NCBI GenBank assembly: GCA_003833135.1
Contig: QZLH01000023.1
Span: 108,832 to 172,831 of the forward strand
Length of the DNA stretch: 64,000 nt
DNA from: Oehlia diaphana
Taxonomy: Eukaryota > Glomeromycota > Glomeromycetes > Glomerales > Glomeraceae
Reading direction: 5' to 3'
The notes under the pieces are model-generated. The model searched no databases. It was not told the origin of the DNA and worked only from the letters and a program-made list of their open reading frames with translations. A program made the translations under genes and the position numbers. This document shows positions 34,655-45,688 of this stretch, piece after piece. Positions within the stretch are counted from its first letter, which is position 1; each line of letters opens with the position of its first letter.

Positions 34655-35577
34655 ATGTCAACTCTTAAAAGATGTCATTTTACAAATCTTTACAATAGGT
34701 ATAAGTGTGGCTGTTTAAGGTGTGTTCAAAAAAGTGCGCCTGACGACGACGGTTTATCCAAAGGATTTTGGACATCACATGAAGAGTGATTGAGGACGAT
34801 GACGATGTCTTACTCACTCTTACACAGACTGAGACTAAAAATTTAATGTAGTAATTTGCGGATTAACTATTAAATAGTAAGTACAGTCAATATACGGACC
34901 CTATTATATATTCCTGTTTAATAAAACTTTGAAAAATTGTTTGAACCTCAAGTAATTCTTTATTCGGATGAGACCATGTATCAAAATACTCACGCAACTA
35001 TTCCCATTCGTCGCGCAGATCAACAGAGTATCCAACCTATCATTTGTTTTTCAACAACATATTGAACCTCAAAAATCAATCTCATAACATGCTAAATCAG
35101 TCTCTGCATATATTGTTGAACAAAATTTTGTTTCCTAATCTTTTCCGACCAATTATATATTATCAAGTACTAAATCCAATGCTTTTTGGTCAACAAAATT
35201 TAGGGGTTCCTTAACGTACAGTGGGGGGTGTACGATATTAACGTACGAACTGGCCGGAATTAACGTTAACGCTATCGCGTGTGAGTGCATAACTCCCAAA
35301 CTCAGGCCAGTTCGTACGTTAATATCGTACACCCCACTGTACGTTAAGGACGCCCCATCAAATGTCGCATCTTATGCAAACGATAAGTTTGAAAAAGTAT
35401 GTATGTGATAAAATAGAAAGATCATATTTAAGTTTATTTAAAAAACTTATTTATTTCTTAAAAAAAAAAAATTAGTTATGCAAGATTGGAGAAAGCTGGT
35501 TTAAAAAAGAAATTTGCTTTCATAATGATTATAATGGCCAGATAAAAAAAGCGATTGAAGAAAATCTATCACCTGAT
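34655..35577 (+). pseudogene. Family C pseudogene, copy C
   Basis: Starts MSTLKRCHFTNL like copies A and B, then loses the metal site: GTAAAGGATGTGG has become CCAAAGGATTTTGG and a frameshift follows with a TGA near 34788. Many small indels through the Gln-rich part. A 154-bp foldback element replaces roughly 40 bp of exon 1 at 35203-35356. The exon 1 donor has decayed to AAAAAGTATGTATG, and exon 2 breaks off near 35577 after the block AGAAAATCTATCACC. Exon 3 is missing. Clearly dead. Confidence 0.9.
35203..35356. mobile_element. 154-bp foldback MITE inside copy C
   Basis: Arms of about 50 bp (GGGGTTCCTTAACGTACAGT ... TATTAACGTACGAACTGGCC) are inverted with only a few differences, leaving a loop of about 50 bp with GGAATTAACGTTAACG. 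Host sequence on the two sides is not contiguous in copies A and B (about 40 bp are missing), so insertion came with, or was followed by, a deletion. Confidence 0.85.
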
Positions 35578-35599
35578 GTTTTATTATTTTCATATAAAA

Positions 35600-38440
35600 A
35601 ATAATCTAATATGATGTCAAAACGTCATTGCAAAGTGAGTTAAATTATTTGTATTTAATTAATAGAAATCTTTATTTAAACAATATTTATAATAATTTTC
35701 TGTGTTTTGTAAAAGTATTATTATTTATTATATTTATTTTTTTGTATAAATAAATAAATAATTGCATCATTGTGTAAAACGTGTCATACAATACATATTT
35801 TCGAACTTTTCACTTGAGAGATCTCAGAATTGGTAAAACCTCTGATCAATAATACATTCAGTCATATAACAAAATCTTAGTTAATGGTATTTCTACATAA
35901 TATGGTAAAATATATTGAGATCTGAAAAACATAATAAAAGTCAAAAGACTGTATTCCAGAATCAATCTTTTAATATGAATTATTAATTATTTATTATTTA
36001 CAATAATAAAATGTTTAACATTATACAATAAATAACTTTTTGTACTTAACAGAATCAATTATGCATATAATATTTCAAAAACAATTCGCCATTTATATCG
36101 ATCAATTTATTTTGGTGCGAAATATAACGATATAACGGGATAAATGGTAAACTAACCATTATTAAGTACGAACCTATTATCTAAGGAACATAGGTTCAGT
36201 TCCTGAGATGAGTGAAATAATTGGGAATTACAATTACATGGACATCCAGACATTCGTATCACCTGTGTAGAATTATATAGTCATTCGTTACACTTCGAAA
36301 TTCGAATTAATAAGCAATAAAAAAAAAACTAGGTACTCTCCAAAAAATGATTTTATACAAAGATTTCTAAAAAAAAAATTTGAAAAAATAAAGTTCGGCT
36401 TTTTCAAAATATATTCGTTGTACTACTAAATTGGTTTTTATTGGACATTACATTTTGACAATCAATTAAGGGGATTTGATTCTGCAAAACGCCAACGCAC
36501 TTAACATCTGAAAATGAAAATTTTTATTGGAACATGAATTTTTCCCCCTTGTTTGGGTCAGATCGTCATCTTTAAAATGTATCAAGCGTGAATCCGCCAA
36601 TTTACAATAATACATGATAATTATATTTACAAAATGATGTATTTGATCGAAATTCTCTTTTTTTATTAGTATAATGATTCTCTTGAGAATTGAATCCAAT
36701 AATGGAATGAATTTATATGAAAATACAAAAAAAAAAAAAAATTTCTCTCAAGTTTTTATAAATTTAAATGTTTTGTATGCACAATTTCACATGATGTAAC
36801 ATGAGTATTCGTATACCCAACAAATGATGTAAATCAATTCAAAATGGTTCTTTACAATAAAGAAAAAAAAACATACGTCGATCCGGTAGTTATAGTATTT
36901 TAAAATTGCATCATTAATGAAACAATTTGATTTGTTACGTTTATTACATTTTTTGTTATTATTTATTCATTTACAAGGGATGGATACTTTTTTTAGTAGT
37001 TATCTGTATGATTTATATGGTCATAATAAAGAGTTGTACAATTTTCATTTATTCAGATTAATTTGGTCATTACAAGGGCTTTGATAGCTAGATCATAAAC
37101 AAAAAAAAAAACAAAAAAACAAAAAGAAAAAAAAGCAAAAAGGCACAATGTTTATTCAGGAGTAAAAATAATAATGAAGATAAATAAATATTAATTAATT
37201 TTATCACTTGTATACTAAAAAAAGAATAATTTCATAAAATTAAAAATTCATTACAAAAAAAGTTTCAAAAAAAAGGTAGAATAATATGATTATCTTTAGA
37301 ACTTTGGAAAACTTTTTAGAACTTTTGAATTTTTTTCTAATTTAGATTCTTCTAATTCTAATTAATACCTTCTAAATCATACCATTTTGTTTTTATCCAA
37401 ACATATTAAAGCATTCACCTGAAAAAAAAAAACTTTATCAGGTTTTATTAATTGACATCATTATAGTCAAAAAAGACTTTTTATAAAATTTTTTATTCTA
37501 ACCGTAATAGAAATAAATTAATTCTTTAAATCAGAAAAGACCCACACCATAACAAAGTCTCAATCAAATATGAAATTTTCATTTTATTTCACATCAAATT
37601 AAATACATATATGTATATAAACAAACAAATTAATTAATTTAGAAATTCTTAAACAATATAAGGATAGATATTATTAACAATTAGACGAAGTTTTAAAAAG
37701 AAGTTGAGTAAAGATATAAGTTAATCGTTAACCACAAGAATCACATCATTCGTTTATATCACGAGTATTAATTTAAAAAGGTAAATCGATATAATCACAC
37801 GAGAATAGTAGTTATTAAGTAAATCTTAATTACCTAAAAAATGAAATATTTGTCTGCAAAAAGTTCAGCTGATACTTAATAACAAAAAAAAGAAGTTAAT
37901 TTTTGTGAAAAATGCCAATTCGAAAGAAGCATAACTACTGTACAGATTAGTAAATAAAGCAAATGTAACCTTACTGATTATATGTATGCTATAGCGCATC
38001 GAAACTGTCGTGTAATTGTAACTTGTGTAATATAGTTCAATATAAATTTATTTATTTATTTATTTGTCTTGAAGTTTCGATCTGAAAAACGCTTTCCTGT
38101 TACTCACTTATCGCACAGATAATTTATTTACTTTTTTGGTGATTTCGATGTGAAAATTTAAAGTTACGGCTAATACGGCCAATACCGATTGTTTACATTA
38201 CTTACGTATGTAACATATATGACACTAAAATAACTGCAAACTTTTAAGAAAACTTAATTTGATTAAAAATATCGCGTAATATTTATTATTTTATGCTTAT
38301 AAAATTATAAAAACCAGAACGTAAAAAAATATAAATAGTAAAAAAACTTGATACACAAAAAAAAATTTTTTTTTTTGGCTTTATTACTTTTTCTTTATTA
38401 TATTTTATCATACAAAATCATGAAAATTTTTTGTGAAAAA
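35600..38440. other. Non-coding spacer of unit 2
   Basis: 35.6-35.85 matches the 3' flanks of copies A and B, and 36.4-36.8 matches 29.1-29.5. The remainder is A/T-rich with no accepted frame; 36466-36699 (minus) is not conserved in unit 1. A (TTTA)n patch lies at 38043-38064. Confidence 0.45.
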
Positions 38441-38763
38441 AAAAAAAAATTTATTATTTTTTTTTTTTTTTTTTTTTTTTAGATCAATAGTCGATCGTTT
38501 TTTTTTTTAAAAAAAAAAATGAAATTTTCACATGAAAAAAATTTCAGCCATTTAAAATGATTGTTTAAATGTATCATGAAACTTTTGATGAAAATCTACA
38601 GATAGTTTCAAGCAGATAGCAAACTTTAATGAATATTAAACAAAAATCATATTGTAGTTAAGGTTTTTTATCAATAAATATGAAAAAAAAAATATTTAAA
38701 AACCCTCCAAGTTTTTCTTTTATTAAAAAAAGTTTTTTTGACATTCTTTAAAAAAAAAAAAAA

Positions 38764-39650
38764 ATGGCTTACTTTAACGGAAATTTCGAATACAATCCAA
38801 TTATAAGACGTACATGTTATTGCAGGAAAATTTGTTTTGAATGTCAACACGTCTCATTTCCATTTTCTTTATTCAATATTAATACATTAAATACACTTAT
38901 ATTACAAAATCATCCAATCCTTCAGCCGGAAGTTGAATATGATACGTCACTTGACGTAGATGAAATAGTTAACCGTGTAGAAATACCGCTCACTATAAGA
39001 AACAGACGTATTACTAAAAAACCTTTTAAAATTTTTTGCCTTCCTTGGGGAAATTTAACTCCAAAAATTCCAAGAAAGTAAGTATACTAAACCAAAAATT
39101 TTTTTATCGATATTAATAAAAAAAAAAAAAATAATAATGAAAAAAAAGCGAATATAACCAAAATTTCATTTTATTTTAATTAAATGTTACCGCATGATTT
39201 ACATGACATGCAATGAAAATCATTATGCACCTGGTGCAGGGGTCGTTTTCGTGGACCCTGTTATATATTTATTTGATTATTAACAATATATATTCTATAT
39301 TTTAATATTAATAGGATTAAAAAATTGGAAGACAAAGATTTAATAAAATTTACTTTTTTTGACTCAGATAATGGGGTCATAAATGAAGTTAATACGTTAT
39401 TTTCTTTCTTGAGTAGTAGACGTTGGAAATTTTTTCGACGTACATCAGCATCGGGTCTTGAAATGGTCAATGAACCACTTAGCGGGTGGTCAATAAATGA
39501 ACTAATGAGGTAAATAAATAAAAATAAATTTATTTAATTAATAATAATTAAATCTGACTCTATTTAATTATTATTAGGATCTGTGGATCGCGAAAGAAGC
39601 TGTATATTGGAACCACTGATGGTCCAATCCAGGAATTTCTCCCTCTATAG
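38764..39650 (+). CDS. Family C protein, copy F (short subfamily)
   Basis: Three exons: 38764-39077, 39315-39509, 39578-39650; introns 237 and 68 nt, phase 2, GT-AG; 193 residues. The N-terminal metal-site-like motif is C18-x-C20-x3-C24-x2-C27-x-H29. Then PEVEYDTSLDVDEIVN and a basic NRRITKKPF lead into the C-terminal domain: FKIFCLPWGNLTPKIPRK, KLEDKDLIKFTFFDSDNG, RRWKFFRRTSASGLE, ICGSRKKLYIGTTDGPI. It ends EFLPL, as does copy E (QFLPL). The start ATG follows a 13-A run. Well preserved, with no broken codon; probably expressed. Function unknown. Confidence 0.82.
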
Positions 39651-41090
39651 TTAAATAAATGTTTACCAAAATATTATATATACATATTATATATTTGTTA
39701 ATTTACCGTATCATTGTAATATTTTTATTATTTATATCACATTTTAGGTTAGGGTATAAGTCATGTAAATATGTTGTTGATCAAATTTATCCGAAACTTT
39801 AACTGAAAATTTATTTAATTGGATTTAGAGATGGAATATTCTAGGCTACAAATATAAAAAAGAAGTATATTTAGAGAGAGTTTCCATATTTATTGAATAT
39901 TTATAGTACAAAAAAAAAATTTTTTTTTATTTCTAGAGTGAAACTTTTTTTTTTTTTTGTAACATTGTTAGTCACAATCTCATAAATATCGAAATAATAT
40001 ATACAGATTATTATTATTCTCTCGTCCAATAAAATTTTTTCGTTTAATTCAAATATTTCAAATATTACGTTCAATACATAAAAAAAAGATTAAATTCGGT
40101 TGGAACTCCGGATATATTTTATTATTTTAGAGAAAATATAAAATGCAATATTGATTTTTTATAATTTATGAATCTTATAAAAATTCTTTAAATATTAATT
40201 CACATAAGAATATCTTAATATTAATTAGTCGACAAAATAACTGACCCTCGTTTTTTTTTAAAAAAAAAATACAACAGAATGAGTAAAGCTTTCGGATTAT
40301 AATGACATAAATTAATTAAATTACATCACTGTACGCCACAAAAAGAAGGCAATGTAACAGTTAATTTATATGTTCTTTTTTGTTGCATCTGTAATATTAT
40401 TCTATTTTTGCGGGAAATTATTTTTCCGATGTCCTTATTTTAGTTAATCGGCTTATTTGCATATGTAACACCAACAGATATTATTTAAACGCTTGACAGA
40501 TAACTACAGATGGTTATTTCTTATTATCCTAAAGAAGGTTAACTGATTCATTGAAGCATATAATCTCCCATGAATATAACAAACAAAAACATCTTGTGTC
40601 ATATATTTAAAGTTTAAGGCATTTTCTAATGCCGTGAGAAACTTCGTAATGTCGTCATATTCTAACTTGTAACTACTCAAACAGATAATTTTAACAGATA
40701 AATTAACAGTTGCATGATTTCTCTCAGCCCACAATTATTTACTAATTTTATAAAGACTTATGGTTACACATAAGTTTGATTTATTGGCGTGCAAAGTCAA
40801 TTTTTTTTTGGTGGGAATATTTTTTTTTTGTTTCATTTATTTTGTTGATATTTAATATTAACAATAAAATTTTTAATTTATTATCGTTTTTGTTTACCCC
40901 AAAAATTGCCAATCTCCTTTTTAAATGAAATATCTGTAGAAAATAATTAATAATAATCAGTTATCACAATTCATCTGTTTATCAATGAAAATTAATGAAA
41001 TTAAAAAGGAAAGTTTAATTACTCACATTGCGTAATAAAAGATAAAAAAAATTACTATAAAATACTTTAAAAAGTTCCATCCTAAAAAAT
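39651..41090. other. Non-coding, homologous to 32.2-33.5 kb
   Basis: Contains A-tract/T-tract pairs at about 39909-39928 and 40252-40270. No accepted gene. Confidence 0.5.
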
Positions 41091-41105
41091 ATTTTGAAAA
41101 TAAAT

Positions 41106-41678
41106 ATGGACCAAAGTAATCCTTCACATATCAACTCCAATCCTTTGTCTAATAATTACTTTATGAAGGAACAACAAATTTCATATAATACGTTTAATGA
41201 CTCCTTTTCAGTAACGGAAAATGATGTATGGGTTCCACCCTACACAACTACCGATTACGAACAATCTATTCCATCAGCTATTCCATCAAACGAACATAAT
41301 TACCCCATGCAAACTTATCCTACCTACGAACCGTATCATAATGTTAATGAACAGAATACTGGTCAAATTTCCCAAAATCTCACTCAAATAAACCACTTTA
41401 GATTTGAAATTCCCGGATTCGAAATTATCGTTAGACCTAATAATAATTTGGACATGCAAAATCAATTACAGGATTATGATACTACTACCTATTGGAATTC
41501 ATCACTGGTTCAACAGGAGTTTCAACGACATGAACAACAATTTCCACAATTTTATCAACAACAATTCTCACAATTTCAACAACAACAATTCTCACAATTT
41601 CAACATCAACAATTCTCACAATTTCAAAATTCTCCTGATTTAAATAACTCGAATGAATTAAATACCAATTACAAATAA
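41106..41678 (+). CDS. Gln-rich low-complexity protein
   Basis: Single exon, 190 residues from the ATG at 41106 (the frame is open upstream, but this is the first ATG and it is conserved in the dead partner at 33491). Ser/Asn/Tyr-rich start, a central motif FRFEIPGFEIIVRPNNN that looks like a short structured segment, and a tail of four near-identical units of QQFSQFQQ type (residues about 150-180). The 9-codon DNA repeat (CAACAACAATTCTCACAATT) is the source. Probably a disordered, possibly aggregation-prone or transcription-related protein, but no domain supports a function. The 3' flank carries a 76-T homopolymer 63 bp after the stop. Confidence 0.65.
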   Translation: MDQSNPSHINSNPLSNNYFMKEQQISYNTFNDSFSVTENDVWVPPYTTTDYEQSIPSAIPSNEHNYPMQTYPTYEPYHNVNEQNTGQISQNLTQINHFRFEIPGFEIIVRPNNNLDMQNQLQDYDTTTYWNSSLVQQEFQRHEQQFPQFYQQQFSQFQQQQFSQFQHQQFSQFQNSPDLNNSNELNTNYK

Positions 41679-41739
41679 TATAAATTTTTAATAATATAAT
41701 ATATTGTATGATATTTCTAATTAATTTATTTTTTTTTTT

Positions 41740-41741
<2 letters not shown>

Positions 41742-41817
<76 letters not shown>
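41742..41817. repeat. Uninterrupted 76-T run
   Basis: Counted directly: bases 41742-41817 are all T, preceded by a shorter T-run and a C. Equivalent to poly(A) on the minus strand. The minus-strand open frame across it (poly-Lys) is an artefact. It could be a retroposon tail, slippage product or assembly expansion. Confidence 0.95.
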
Positions 41818-42237
41818 CATTTGTCGATATCTTTATTTTTTTTTTCAAGTTTAACGTTCCAGGAGATTTTATTGAGTGATATCAGAATATATCAGAATAT
41901 TCAGTTGTTTTATATTTTCATGTAATTTAAATTTAATAAAATATTTATAAAATGCGTAAGGATTATGAAAATTTGAGAATTTTTTTACTTGTGACGTAAA
42001 TGATAAAATGTTTTTAATAGACTTTTTTTTTTTTTCTTATAATATCTGTGTTAGATAGAACAGTCAATTTCTAAACTGTCTAAGCTTCATATATTTATTT
42101 CTAATATTTATAATAATAAAAACTTGGAAACGTTAAAATTGCGATTTTATTGGCTGACGATCACGTAATGGCTATATGTCCTTCGCTTACAGCAAGCTGC
42201 TAACTGTTCAAACCGGGTGAATTCAATACTGATGATT

Positions 42238-42339
42238 CCCTATAAAAAAAATTTTCAGAAAAATGATCACATGTCTGAGTTTCTTCGGAATAAAAAATGA
42301 TCATTTATCGGAGTTTTTTCCAGAATTTTTTTTATAGGG
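42238..42339. mobile_element. 102-bp foldback element, CCCTATAAAA ends
   Basis: CCCTATAAAAAAAATTTTC at the left is inverted at the right (AATTTTTTTTATAGGG), and internal ATGATCA and CGGAGTTTTTTCC / GTTTCTTCGG add to the hairpin. Related in sequence to 46650-46756, in which TGATAAATGATCA and AAAACTCCGATATGTGATC occur in the same arrangement. The ends also resemble one end of the 190-bp dispersed repeat. Confidence 0.7.
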
Positions 42340-42779
42340 TTTGAATGAACTAACGAATATAATAATATATTAATTTTAAGATAAATTTATGAAATTAAAT
42401 AAGCATGGATATGCATGTCAAATGACCTAATAACCATATTTAAACTCCCTGCAATATTTTTTGATCAACGTGAATAATTTTAGGGTTACGCGTATCGTAA
42501 CATAGCATTTATGTAACCACATGATCAAAATAATGATAATCTAGACTGTGTATTATTTATAAAAAATTAATTTGCAGTAAATTAATTTAAGCATAAACCT
42601 GTTTCACTGTTTCTTTGTATATCACTATAGTTAAATGAACGCTTTTGTTGTTGCCCTTTACCTTTTTTGTCCATAACTATTTATAAAAAAAATTTACCTT
42701 TTTTTGTATATTCATTGAACTAAATTCGTTGGATGAGTTACTTAAACAAATAATAACATGGTTTTGTTTTATAGTTTGT

Positions 42780-44340
42780 ACAAATAATTTTTTTTTTTTT
42801 TTTCTAAAATAGATAGTCAAAATAACGTGATACTTCCTCATGTGTGTTTCTTATGCATAATTTTAAAGCAACGTTACTTTATTTTTGATGATAGCATTAA
42901 AATGTTTCAACTTTAACTTTATTACCTTTATTACACTACAGTTTACATAATAAGTAAGAAAAGAACGCACAGCCAAATTTATAAACATGGAATGTTTTGC
43001 TTCTATTTTGTTTTCCTTGAACACCGTTCTTTATAAAGTATGAAACAATTTCTCTTTTGGATAAATGAAAAAAAAAAACTTTTTTTTTTATTTTTTATTT
43101 TTTTTTTGGTGTGTACAGTGTGTATATGACATAATCAACAGGACTGAGCATCGAAATTATTTAATTAAAATCAGATTTATACATAAAAACACAGATACAG
43201 AATAAATCGTATTTAACCTTTTCAGTCAGTAGCACGGTAATCAGATGTCACCATAATTACGGTTCAAAATCACTATAATGCAGGCTAGAATATTTGAATG
43301 TTTAATTACGTAACTATAGATATTACAAAAAAGGAAATAAAATATATTTCTTAAAATAGTTATATTTACATAATTACAAAAACAACATATATTACAATTT
43401 GGCGAAAATTAAGTTTAAGCTTAACCATGTTTCAAACTTTAACCTTTTTTTTTTTTTACTATTACATAATAATTAGAAATATTTCAGCCAAATTTGATAA
43501 TCATGGAATGTTTATTTCTATTTCATCTTCTCATTCTATATATGATTTGGAATGAAACAAACTTTATTTTAAATAAAAAAAAAAGATTTTTTTTTTGACG
43601 ATGCACACAAGGAGATCCAACAGATATGAAACATTTCAAAGGTACACATGACTTTTGTGATTGTTGTGACGCCAATTTCTTAGAAATTTATCGCATGATA
43701 CAAATAAAGTGTACTTTAGAAATACCTTTTTTACACGTAATTCCGGCCAATATTACTATTATAGTTTCAATCAAAATCGGCAGAGATATATTAGGGGTCA
43801 ATTAATTTGTAAGTATTACGAACATTAACCTAATTTTTTTTTTTTAGTAATGTATTTCTTAATGTATTAGCTACGTGCATAAATGTAATTATAAAGTTAT
43901 TTTAAGCTTAAACATGTTTCAAACTTTAATTACATAATAAGTAACTAATTCTTCGTATGAACTGAAACAATTTTCTCCTTTGTATGAAAAAAAAAGAGAT
44001 TTTTTTTTTTTAGCGGTGTTTTCTGATTAAATATCTCCGGGGTGGGGATTTCCAGCTCAAATGATGGAAAATGACTAATATTATAATCATATGACATGAC
44101 AGGATATTTATACTAATAATCTTTTTTACCTTATGATTGATTATAAAAATTTTTCTTTAAGTTTATAATATAAAAATTACTTTATTTAACGTTGCTGTCA
44201 CTGAAAAAATAAAGAAAATTACAATGAATGACAAAAAAAAGTATCTGGGTTTTAACAGTGATTTATAAAGAAGGTGTTTTCATATTTGGTGATTAAACAC
44301 TTCCATTATTTAATAAATTGGTTATCGTTTTCCCTTTAAA
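42780..44340 (+). repeat. Degenerate tandem array upstream of copy G
   Basis: Three diverged units of roughly 500 bp start near 42880, 43420 and 43900. Each carries an AAGCTTAAACATGTTTCAAACTTTAA-like block, a CATAATAAGTAA block, TGGAATGTTT...CTATTT (first two), TGAAACAATTT, then ATGAAAAAAAAAGATTTTTTTTTT. No coding potential. The A-tract/T-tract pair in each unit resembles the one just upstream of copies E and F. Confidence 0.55.
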
Positions 44341-44518
44341 AAAAAAAAAAAGTCGATCCGTTTTTTTATATTTCATCTTTTTTCCGTAAAAGCTCATATT
44401 TCCGGAATTAATAAACTTATATCATCGAATCTTATACATTCTTCGTGAAAGGATCCGTAAAAGGTTCATTTTTACGGAGTTTTTACGGAAATAATGGATA
44501 AAATTTTTTTTTATATGG
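44341..44518 (+). repeat. Dispersed 190-bp repeat, copy 3 of 3
   Basis: Same element as 25167-25348: AAAGTCGATCCGTTTTTT, TTTCCGGAATTAATAAAC, TTTACGGAGTTTTTACGG, GATAAAATTTTTTTTTATA. Inserted between the degenerate array and copy G. Confidence 0.7.
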
Positions 44519-44715
44519 TTTCGAAGTCAACAGAATATCATGAAACTACAAAAGTGAATTCAAGTCATATGCTAAATGTTTATATTGTTTCAAGTTGTTT
44601 TACTGCCAAGTGCTAACTGACGTTAAACGTTTGATCTGCACGTTTGAAAAATTAATCAGTATTTTGATCGTCAATCAAAAAAAAAAAAAAAACCCGTGAA
44701 AAATTAAGATATAAA

Positions 44716-44851
44716 GACATGAAAATCTTTTTCCTCCGTCTCAATTAACGTTAACAAAAAATTCCGTCATTTAAAAAAAAAAGAAAAGAAAAGACATCGA
44801 AAAGTCTTTTTCCTCTGTCTCAATTAACGTTAACAAAAAATTCCGTCATTT
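44716..44851 (+). repeat. Duplicated 77-bp leader before copy G
   Basis: Two direct copies of CTCAATTAACGTTAACAAAA plus flanking TCTTTTTCCTC and ATTCCGTCATTT start at 44716 and 44793 and end 20 bp before the copy G start codon. They differ by a handful of bases, so the duplication is recent. The TTAACGTTAA core is palindromic. This is probably a duplicated 5' UTR or promoter. Confidence 0.75.
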
Positions 44852-44871
44852 TTTTTAAAAAAAAAAGAAAT

Positions 44872-45688
44872 ATGACATATGGAAAGTGTAACTACCGAAA
44901 TTTACAAACTGGTGTTAAATGTGGATGCCTTAGATCTCGTGTCCAATCCATTAATGATCATTCATGCAAAGCCTGTAAACACGATCTGAACTATCATGAA
45001 ATCAATCAATCTCAAACATCGAAAAGTTTTGCCAACTTGAAAAATAATCGTAAAAATAAAATCTATTCACACACAGGGTTTAATATTACTTTCAAGTTGA
45101 TCGATATAGTTGGTGGAAAACAAAACCAAAAAATACCTAGAGAGTAAATATACATACATATAATTTTCATTTGTTATTTGTTTCAGTTTCTTTATCAATT
45201 ATTATTAAAATTTACCATAATATAAAATTAAGTGTTAAAAAATCGGGTAAAATGAAATCAATTCGCTTTACTGAAGATACAAATATTGGAATAAAAAATG
45301 CAGTTGAATCATTATTTCCCCATTTTATGAACAAGCGTTGGCAATTTTTCCGTCGTACTTCAATATCAGATCTTGAGATCGCTTGTGAACCAAACTTTGG
45401 ATGGAGTATCGATGCATTAAAAAGGTAAACCAAATTAAATTTTTTTTGTTGTCTTTGCTGCCATTTATTTTATTAAAATTTATTAACTTTATAATTTTTA
45501 TCAGCATTGCTTGTACTAGGAGGAAATTGTATGTAGGAATTGTACATGAGCCGATTCAAATGACTTCCTCGTTAATTTATCAACCAATTCGATCAGATAA
45601 TATAACTTCGGAAGTATCAGGCATCGGTTTTGAACAATTCTTACAACAAAATTTAATGTCATTAGATGCAATGGAATTCGCCATGTGA
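44872..45688 (+). CDS. Family C protein, copy G (divergent, extended C-terminus)
   Basis: Three exons: 44872-45143, 45233-45424, 45505-45688; 215 residues. Intron 1 uses GTAAAT and an unusual AAG acceptor (ATTAAG at 45227-45232), chosen because the TTTCAG at 45181-45186 would put exon 2 out of frame. The N-terminus keeps the full metal pattern: C6, C17-G-C19, C32-x2-C35-x-H37-x4-H42 (CKACKHDLNYH). The linker is short. The C-terminal domain has FKLIDIVGGKQNQKIPR, SIRFTEDTNIGIKNAVES, RWQFFRRTSISDLE and RRKLYVGIVHEPIQM. Exon 3 then adds about 40 residues absent from the others (SSLIYQPIRSDN ... MSLDAMEFAM). It links the long A/B and short E/F subfamilies. Confidence 0.78.

Larger units (their letters stand above)
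33980..42460 (+). repeat. Higher-order duplication, unit 2 (C gene + F gene + Gln-rich gene)
   Basis: Direct counterpart of 26600-33930, in the same order: conserved minus frame (34.0), dead family C gene (34.7), GATCGTCATCTTTAAA block (36.6), live family C gene (38.8), AACATCTTGTGTCATA block (40.6), Gln-rich gene (41.1), CTAATAACCATATTTAAACT block (42.43). In unit 1 the first gene is alive and the Gln-rich gene dead; in unit 2 the reverse holds. Confidence 0.75.

Noticed and set aside
39261..39470. Minus-strand frame over copy F exon 2
   Set aside because: Antisense shadow of a conserved family C exon.
41485..41820. Minus-strand open frame of 111 residues starting with a Lys run
   Set aside because: It is the 76-T homopolymer read as poly-Lys followed by the antisense of the Gln-rich gene.
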